Source: Cristatella mucedo (Eukaryota; Bryozoa; Phylactolaemata; Cristatellidae). Taken from it: a DNA stretch of 64,000 nucleotides. The notes under the pieces were generated by a model. The model saw nothing but the letters and a program-made list of their open reading frames with translations. It did not search any database and was not told where the DNA came from. Location of the stretch: positions 4,306,501 through 4,370,500 of the forward strand of contig WPIO01000008.1 of NCBI GenBank assembly GCA_009760855.2, given 5' to 3'. How positions within the stretch are numbered: position 1 is the stretch's first letter; the number at the start of each line of letters is the position of its first letter. Below are positions 56,877 to 64,000 of the stretch, one piece after another. The position numbers were made by a program, and so were the translations under genes.

Positions 56877-57430
56877 CTCCCTGATGCTTAGTCCGTCAGG
56901 CGTCAGTGCTGTCATCTTTGTCTTGCAGCGAGCAGCTCCCCACCGACTCATGCTGAACGCTGCTAATTCGGCGATACTGTGCCGGCAGTCTATGGCTTGG
57001 TGGTCGGCTGCAGTATTCAATGAGCCTAGCAGTATGTGCACTTAAATTAAGCCACACATTTCACAAACTATAGAAGTACGATTGCCTCTGTTCGCTGCGT
57101 AGGCACTAGAGCAAAAAGGAACTTGGACTAGAAATCATAACGGAGGTAGTAACTTCTCTGATTCATAGTCCTTCAGCCATCAGTGCAGCCATGCTTGTTG
57201 TGCAGCGAGCAGCTCCACACCGACTCATACTGGTATAATACGCTGCTAATTCGCCGATACGTTGTGTGCAGTCTAGGGCTTGGCGGTCTGCTGCAGTGTT
57301 CAATGAGCCTAGCAGCGTGTGAGATTCCTCTAAGCCGCAAGTTCCCAAAGCTGTAGAAGTGCAATTGCTTCAGCTCAATGCGTAGGCACAAGCGAAAACA
57401 TGAAATAGGATGAGAAATCGGTACCGATGT
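56877..57430. repeat. Tandem duplication, two copies of about 278 bp
   Basis: The first copy begins near 56877 and the second near 57155. Shared blocks include GCAGCGAGCAGCTCC-CACCGACTCAT, CGCTGCTAATTCG, GCAGTCTA-GGCTTGG, TTCAATGAGCCTAGCAG and GCGTAGGCAC. On the minus strand both copies keep the frame LLGSLNTAADxQAxDC...GAARCxTxMxAL, although the copies differ at many sites. I recognise no protein family. Confidence 0.85.
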
Positions 57431-57950
57431 AGCCCTTATTCGTAGCTTGGTAAAGCGATGCACTAGTACGAGGTGGCTCGTGCTCTCAGGCCACATTGGG
57501 TAGGAAGGGTAGTCCAGTTCACTTTCATCGGCGAATGATTGTAAGGGTCAGATGATGTGGCTGCAGGCGGGTGTCTGTACAATGTAGCTGTAGGCAAAGA
57601 GTACATTTGTCAGCTTCCCTTACACCTTGTGGGGTCTTTTACTATGGAAGTAGCCCCTAGCGAAAGCATTAGGTTAGCAGAAAAGCAGCTGGCCTTAAAA
57701 GCTCTTAAACTGCTTGTGGTTGACGGTGACGTGTGATTTTACTGTGATGAGATCTAGCAAAGGCATGAAACTCAAGAGTCAATCTTATGGTATGCCCAAC
57801 AATGTATTGTGCAGTCGTGCTTCAAGAGATGTGCACTTGTAGCCGTCGACAAGAAATCGATGCGACAATGTAATCATACACTAGCCTTGGTTGATAACCC
57901 ACTTGCAGATGTCAAGGAACAATTTCAGGTGATCCTTCGTGTAATCTTCA
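57431..57950. other. Non-coding DNA, nothing recognised
   Basis: No exon or repeat family recognised. Confidence 0.4.
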
Positions 57951-57952
57951 AT

Positions 57953-58848
57953 ACTAATAATAATAATGCACTTGATAGAGCGCCATCAGAGAACTCAATC
58001 TCTCTCTCTAGGCGCTTTACATTTGCTGCAAAGGCAAATGCAATTGAATGGTGAGTAATATCATGCTTGATAAACAAACAAAATGAATAACGTGGTTAGG
58101 GGTGACATGCACAGGGTCAGCATGCAAATGTGGTTAGTGGCAGCACGCACAGTGTCAGCACGCATAAGCACATCAAGGACGAATCACAGGGACTCACTAA
58201 ATGCTTTCCTAACTAGGTGTGTTTTTAAGTTCTTTTTAAATGAGGTAAGGTCAGGGGATGTTCTGACGCAGGTCGGGAAGGAGTTCCAGGCTTTGGGAGC
58301 ATATGAACTACATGCACGGTCTCCAAAGGATTTGAGGTTTGTACGAGATATTGGTAAACTTTTGGATTCCGAAAAGCAGGTCGTACGATGCTTGGCCTGG
58401 TGGGGGAGTAGATCTGAGAGATAGGCTGGAGCCAAAGAATGAAGTGACTTAAAAGTGAGCGACAAAACCTTGAAGTCAATTCGTTGCTTGACTGGTAGCC
58501 AGTGTAGGTCGGCGAGAAGTGGTGTAAGATGTGGCAACTGCGACGCTCACGACAGACAAGCCTTGCTATCGAGTTTTGCACCAGCTGCAATCGCCTGATC
58601 GCACATGCTGGTAGGCCAGTAAGCAGTGAGTTGCAGAAGTCGAGACGGGATGTCACGAATGCATGGACCAATTTAGACGTGGTATCCTTATCTAAACAAG
58701 CCCGAATTTTAGCAATGTTATGAAGCTGAAAATAGGCAGATTTGACTGTGGAGCTGATATGGTCGTCTAACGAGACGTCACTTTGGAATATGACACCTAG
58801 ATTTCGAGCTTAAACAACAAGAGATATGCTGGCAGAGCCAATTTTGAG
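57953..58848 (-). mobile_element. LINE copy, minus strand
   Basis: The 3' tail (AAT)n, GCACTTGATAGAGCGCC, AGAGAACTCAATCTCTCTCTC, TAGGCGCTTTACATTTGC is at the left end. The RT C-terminus follows on the minus strand (LHWLPVKQRIDFKVLSLTF, TNLKSFGDRA, SSYAPKAWNSFP, VHAFVTSRLDFCNSLLTGL), with a frameshift near 58530. Its 5' end stops at about 58848 (GGCAGAGCCAATTTTGAG), exactly where the next copy's tail starts. Confidence 0.9.
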
Positions 58849-58858
58849 ATGAATAAAA

Positions 58859-59760
58859 ATAATATAATAACAATAATGCACTTAATAAAGTGCCCTCAGA
58901 GAACTTAATCTCTTTCTAGGCGCTTTAAGTTTGCTGCAAAGGGAAGTGCGATTGAATGGTGAGTAATATCATACTTGATAAGCAACAAGAATAACATAAT
59001 TATGGGTGATATGTACAGGGTCAGCATGCAAGTGTGGTTAGTGGCAGCATGCACAGTGGCAGCACGAAAAAGCACATGGACAAGTCACAGGGACCCACTA
59101 AATTCTGCCATAAATAGGTGTGTTTATAAGTTCTTTTTAAATATGGTCAAGTCATGGGATGTTCTGACGCACTTTGGGAGTGAATTCCAGGCTTTGGGAG
59201 CATAAAAACTGAATGCACGGTCTCCAAAGGATTTGAGGTTTGTACGAGGTAATGGTAAACAGTTAGTTTCCGAAAAGCGGATGGTACGATGATTGGCCTG
59301 GTGGGGGATTAGATCTGAGAGATAGGTTAGAGTCAAATAATGAAGTGACCTAACAGTGAGCTTGGCAAATGCGTCGCTCACGACAAACAAGCCTAGCTGC
59401 AAAGTCATGCACCAGCTGTAATCGCCTGATTGCACATGCCGGTAGGCCAGCAAGCAGTGAGTTGCAGAAGTCAAGACGGGACGTCACAAAAATGCATGGA
59501 CCAAATTAGACGTGGTATCCTTATTTAAACAAGACCAAATTTTTAGCAACGTTGTGTAACTGAAAGTAGGCAGACTTGATTGTGGAGCTGATGTAGTCGT
59601 CTAACGAGAGATCACTTTGGAACATGACGCCTAGATTTCGAGCTGATTCAGCAGGAGATATGCTGGCAGAGCCAATTTTGAGCGTCAGCCTTTCCAATTT
59701 TTGAATCACACTGGGTTCGCCCATAACTAATATCTTTGATGTACTTCGGTAGGCTATTAA
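58859..59760 (-). mobile_element. Second LINE copy in tandem, minus strand
   Basis: The tail (AATAATGCACTTAATAAAGTG, TCTTTCTAGGCGCTTTAAG) begins about 10 bp after the preceding copy ends. The body is collinear with it and continues further 5', encoding EPSVIQKLERLTLKIGSAS, ARNLGVMFQSDLSLDDYI and SAYFQLHNVAKN. A deletion near 59360 removes the HWLPV block. Confidence 0.88.
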
Positions 59761-61770
59761 TAAAAAATCTCTTGAACCCAGAGTTGTCTGCAACGGAAAA
59801 GTCGCCGTTTGAGTTAAGAACGCTGTTAAAAGCCGTCAAACCATAAACAACGATTGTCACGTGCCCTTGGGTAAAGCTTCTAATTACTAAGATGATGAAT
59901 TTGCACGCAGATAAAGAATCATCAACATTTCTTACTTTTGGTGGAATTTTGACACATTAACCTCTGCATTTCCAAGCTTCGACACGTGAACCGTTCAATA
60001 CTAACCTCCATAAGGCCTCCACCATGTCTCACGACGATTCAGACGTCATTGATGCTCTCTACAGTGCATATGACTGCCTCATAGAGGGCTTCACATCCAT
60101 TTGCATGCCTATTCCAGCAATGAAGGTTGATCTCAGGTGAAGCAATTTATGTTAAGGAGCTCTAGACCTGGTAGATGAGAACCGGTTACCCAGTTTTGTG
60201 GCCGCTTTAAGTTTTGACCCTGTTACAGTAAGCAATTTATAAAATCATGTGGTTGCTATCTGACACTTTATGACAACTGGCTTGCTGTGAGTGACTTTTC
60301 AATGCTACTATCTAGTTATTGTTTTGTCTCTTCCACTTACGTTGCACCACGTACAGTTGCTCACTTACGTGTGCCATAAGAATCATGACCAGGATAGAAG
60401 CAGTGGCGCAAGCAATGAACCTCATTCTCTGACTATTCGAAGCTGTGCAGTGGTCCTTTAATACAATGGCGGAAAATTATGGCCGTGGAGGAAATCTAGC
60501 ACAGTTCGAGCTTTAGCAAAGGACTTGACATATCACGAAGCGTCCGACGAATAACAGCTTCGTTTTCTTACCCTCAATGCAAAGTCCTTTCCTTCGATGC
60601 CATTCACTCGTGCCTGTCAAAAATATATAGCGATTCGCTGTCACAGGAGTGTGTGTGGGAGCCGAATGGTTGGAACACTCGCCAGCGCAGCAACAGCTCC
60701 GAAGAAAAAGGCATTTGAAGTTAGCAATAGCCTGGGGCTCTCCTGACGGTATGAGTAGCTTTACTTGAGTTCAGCAGGTAATCTGCTCTTCATAGTTCTT
60801 GCAGAATTCGAGAGGGATGGATATCGGCCATCAGTCTTCGCGACGGAACGGCGCTTGGCTAATGTTCGCTTGGAGTTCGCATTCTGGCATATAATAGTCG
60901 ATTCGCCAGGATGTGGCCAGAGTAGTAAGTATGGTTGATCTTCAAAGCACCATCTCCTTGCTCGCTATGTACCGAAGCTAACCACCTTCGTTAGACGCAC
61001 CGTGCTTTCCCAAACTGAGTGCAATGAGACCTCGCGGTACGTTTTGCTAGAGACCAGTGGGATTGCTGTACGATATCACCCTAGAGGCATTAGCAATGGA
61101 CGCCAGCGGTATGCCCTGAGTGCATTGCTTTGAAGGTAAAGTGCGCCAGCTCTCAGTTAAGGAACTGAGCTAATGCATAGGCCTGAGACTGCAACTACAT
61201 CAGTTCATGCATTTTCGGAGTCGCGTTTATGCGGTTTCCTGCATCCAAGAATCGTAGCCACTATTAGGATCGCCTGGTACTGATTCAAAACTTGACAGCT
61301 CTTCTTGTCTGTAGCAATCGGAGGAGCTCCGGCTCAGCGACTCTTCCTGCCCTTCACAAGCTCGTAACTTATCGTTGACTCGACTACAAAGTCTTCCGTA
61401 TTGCCTGCTGTTTGCTTCACTCTCTTGCACCTGCCTACCAGTGCTACATATTTGTAACGCCGAAGGCTCGGCGGAGTAGGCTTAACCTACCGCTCACCTT
61501 GCGGCGTAACCTAGCACCTAATGCTGTTCGAAGTGCGTCTGCGAGAAATAAGCAGGCCGTAACGAAACGAGCATTTCTGGCGCTGACCTACTTATCCTTA
61601 CTAAAGGGGGTCATGAGTCCGCGGCGTGAACTGGAAAGCGAGACGCACAAATTGGGGATTTTACTGAGCTTTATTCGCAAGCGCGCAAAGTCGCTGAGCG
61701 TCTAGCTCAGTTTTATCTCTACACTCCTCACACGCTCTCAACAGAAATGCAGTTCTGCGGAGGGAATACG
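59761..61770. other. Non-coding DNA, nothing recognised
   Basis: Frames such as 61412-61705 (plus) and 61227-61430 (minus) have no family resemblance or splice support. Confidence 0.4.
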
Positions 61771-61774
61771 TCCC

Positions 61775-61990
61775 CCAAACTTAGGCTACCTACGTCTATT
61801 GTGGGGAACGACCCGAATGAGGCGAGGAGGTCGAACCGGAGCCTAGACCCCTGACTGGAGAACTAGGGCACCGCTTTCACATTAACGGCAGGAATACCCC
61901 ACACTCACCTCAAGCACTCTTTCAGAGGAAACACGTCTCCACACTTAGGCTACCTACGTCTCTAGGGGGAACGGCCCAAATAGACAAAGG
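61775..61990. repeat. Dispersed direct repeat, about 45 bp, 165 bp apart
   Basis: ACTTAGGCTACCTACGTCT followed by GGGGAACG-CCC occurs at about 61779-61812 and again at about 61943-61975, each preceded by CGTC(C/T)CC-type sequence. It could be the remains of a larger tandem unit. Confidence 0.75.
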
Positions 61991-62274
61991 AGCCCGAACG
62001 AACGGAATATCTCACCCACTACACCAACTACGTCTAGCTCGCACCGGCAAATCCTTATGCACACACAAACCACAAAAGAAACACAAGATGCTAGCTCGGG
62101 CGCGATACGACCGTATTCGGTGGAATCCACCGAATTCTCCTAGCGCTGTCTCGTCCTGTCCCGTCAATCGCCCGCGAACAGCCCACCCCCTCCCTCGCTT
62201 TCAGAGAAACGAATCCGGAAACTACCGGCAACGGCGCCGAGACGGAGCCGACGATGAAGAAGAGGTCTCTAGCG

Positions 62275-62600
62275 AGCGTCGCCCTATCATTACATAACTA
62301 GCTGGGACAATGGGGTTGACACTCCAGCCAGTATCAATCGCCTCAGCGACCTCTGCGTCCCCTTGCTCACCGCTCGAGAACACAGATGCTCTTCACCCAC
62401 TTCTTTTGTTCTCACGGAAACCGTACAGCAAATCTAGGTTGGCTGGCGGCGACAGCGACCTTCGGCAAGCGTTGCCCTATTCTCAAATTGCTAGCTGGAA
62501 CTATAGAGTTGACCGGCCAGCCAATATCAATCGCCTCGTTGCCTTACTACGATGGCTGCGTCCTCTTGCTCTAGGACAGAGATGTTTCCTGCTGAGCAAT
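62275..62600. repeat. Diverged tandem duplication, about 190 bp unit
   Basis: GCCCTATCATTA...CTAGCTGGGACAAT, GGTTGAC, CCAGCCAGTATCAATCGCCTC at 62280-62345 recurs as GCCCTATTCTCA...CTAGCTGGAACTAT, AGTTGACCGG, CCAGCCAATATCAATCGCCTC at 62473-62540, followed in both by a CTGCGTCC-CTTGCTC block. Confidence 0.8.
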
Positions 62601-63075
62601 TCTCATGCGTTCTATAACTGAGTCAGGCCGGCTTTGTGCTACAATATGTATATATTCGTACAACAAGAGTCGAGCAATGATGAATGTCAAAAATTGAGGG
62701 GAAATAATCTACTAACTTACACGTGTAGCTGCAACGTGCACTTGCATACTTAATTTTGAACATGGAAAACTTAAACGCTTAAAAGGGTGTAAACTTGAAA
62801 GGGGTCTTCTAATGGTGGCCATTGCATTCCCGTAGCTTGCACTCTCTGTACTACTTACGAAGTGACGACTGACGCTTACTGTGAATCGGCTTGGCATAGC
62901 TGAGTTGGCACACTGGAAAGCTGAATGATTAGTGTAAAGTGAGAGTTTAAGCAGCGTTTTTAAATTGCTGTGAATTAATGATACTAAAAATTCGAATCGA
63001 GTACATCTGTTGGATAAATATCAATCAAGAAGCCGCATCAGAAGAAGTTGAAAGGAGAAATGGTGTAATGAGAAG

Positions 63076-63250
63076 CGCTACCTCATTGAGCTATCGGCTG
63101 TAGTTCGATGTATTCATTCCGTGGACTTCTAGCCACGTTCTCGGCTGCAGTTATCTCTCTGGGGCACTACCTCATTGCGCCATCGATTATAAATTGATGT
63201 ACTAATTCCATGTATTTCTGGCAGCGTTCTCGGCTGCAGTTATCTCTCCA
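63076..63250. repeat. Tandem duplication, about 90 bp unit
   Basis: CTACCTCATTGAGCTATCG...GTTCTCGGCTGCAGTTATCTCTC (63080-63162) is repeated as CTACCTCATTGCGCCATCG...GTTCTCGGCTGCAGTTATCTCTC (63168-63249). Confidence 0.85.
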
Positions 63251-64000
63251 TATTAAAAAACTGCAGAATAATGCGTTGATGACCGGCTACAATGCCTTAC
63301 ACCCTGCAAAAAAATCTGGCCAAGCCTCTCTCTTGGCCGTTAGGGACGCTCCCCTGGTGCTGCTCTGAAGGCTTCCGCCGTACCACCCGGCCGGGTATCG
63401 ACGTCAGCGCCGGCTGACCTCGTAAGGGCGAAGAAGGTTTCGAAACCCCGAGGTGATACTGCCGCCTCGGCTCAGAGCTGTGCTACCTGTGCTGCAGCTA
63501 AGGCCGCTTCATAGAAAAACGGCATGAGCAAGAGAACGTCGTAGGTCCCATGGCTTGTACCACCCTCCAACATTCTTTGCCTTTAGTCTTGGCAATTTAC
63601 GTCTACCTACTGCCCTAACTGTCCTCAGCACTTCAGCCGATTGCATGCGATGTCAACTCACCTCACTCGCCGTCACAGTTCCTCGCCTCTCGCCGCATAC
63701 CCACTCTGCCCCTTCGCCTGCTCCAGTACTTACCTCACACCTCCGAAGTAGGAACTGCCGCTTGATGGTAAAAGCCAGCATACCTCCCCCGATGCCCAGC
63801 TCGTTGCACGATCGACCTCCGATCAGTTTCTGTCTCCCTCGACGTCGCTACATCACCTGCTAGACCAGCTGCGCCCCTGCCCCTCGCTCCCGGCGCCGTC
63901 GTCCTCTGCTCCTTTGGAATACCCGCCTCCGGGAGAACCTGCTGGTGGCCCCTTCAGCCTCCCACCTCTCGCCGGGTGACTTGGTGGACCTCTGGTTGCC
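63251..64000. other. Non-coding or undetermined DNA at the right edge
   Basis: A C-rich plus frame at 63555-63863 has no recognised family. The composition turns C/T-rich toward the edge, and a gene or retroelement beginning outside the window cannot be excluded. Confidence 0.35.

Noticed and set aside
61775-63250. Short spaced repeats resembling a CRISPR array
   Set aside because: Only two copies of each, with unequal lengths and no uniform spacers, in an animal genome.

Overview
This is a window of animal nuclear DNA. The evidence is spliced genes with GT-AG introns, long non-coding stretches, abundant simple repeats, decayed LINE, SINE and DNA-transposon copies, and an absence of operon-like packing. 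The myosin sequence reads as an invertebrate, most like protostome non-muscle myosin, but I cannot name a phylum. I recognise three coding loci, all on the minus strand. Nearly every other open frame is an antisense shadow, a microsatellite translation or a piece of a retroelement.

Region 1-10.5 kb is the 5' part of a non-muscle myosin II heavy chain gene. Four coding exons (10493-10146, 9846-9690, 4713-4686, 4475-4271) join in phase and give the first 246 residues of the motor, through the P-loop to loop 1. Loop 1 carries an unusual Ala/Gly-rich insert. The gene runs off the left edge. Its introns hold a 2.1 kb element with inverted ends, SINEs, a LINE fragment and long (CT)n and (TA)n arrays.

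Region 10.5-25.8 kb is intergenic or upstream DNA. It contains a CpG-rich block at about 14.1-15.3 kb with two perfect CRE palindromes (a candidate promoter) and several LINE fragments.

Region 25.8-34.2 kb holds a gene of the TCF20/RAI1 family of nuclear chromatin factors. Six exons join with matching phases into a frame of about 1,750 codons. The protein has glutamine-, serine- and alanine-rich stretches, an AT-hook, the GDLFGPY zinc-finger motif and a C-terminal extended PHD finger split over three exons. A polyadenylation signal lies downstream, and the 3' UTR contains a long GU repeat.

Region 34.2-51 kb is repeat-rich with no gene that I can support. Region 51-57 kb has CpG-rich blocks, one exon encoding the start of a SAM-like domain, a probable LTR, a broken hAT-type transposase and a TATA box. 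Region 57-64 kb is LINE copies and short local duplications.

The most interesting points are: adjacency of the myosin II and TCF20/RAI1 genes, whose human co-orthologues share chromosomes 22 and 17; the loop-1 insert of the myosin; a stop-free intron inside the ePHD coding region; a shared 3' hairpin tail linking a tRNA-derived SINE to the dominant LINE; and the inverted-repeat element. I see no novel defence or metabolic system.
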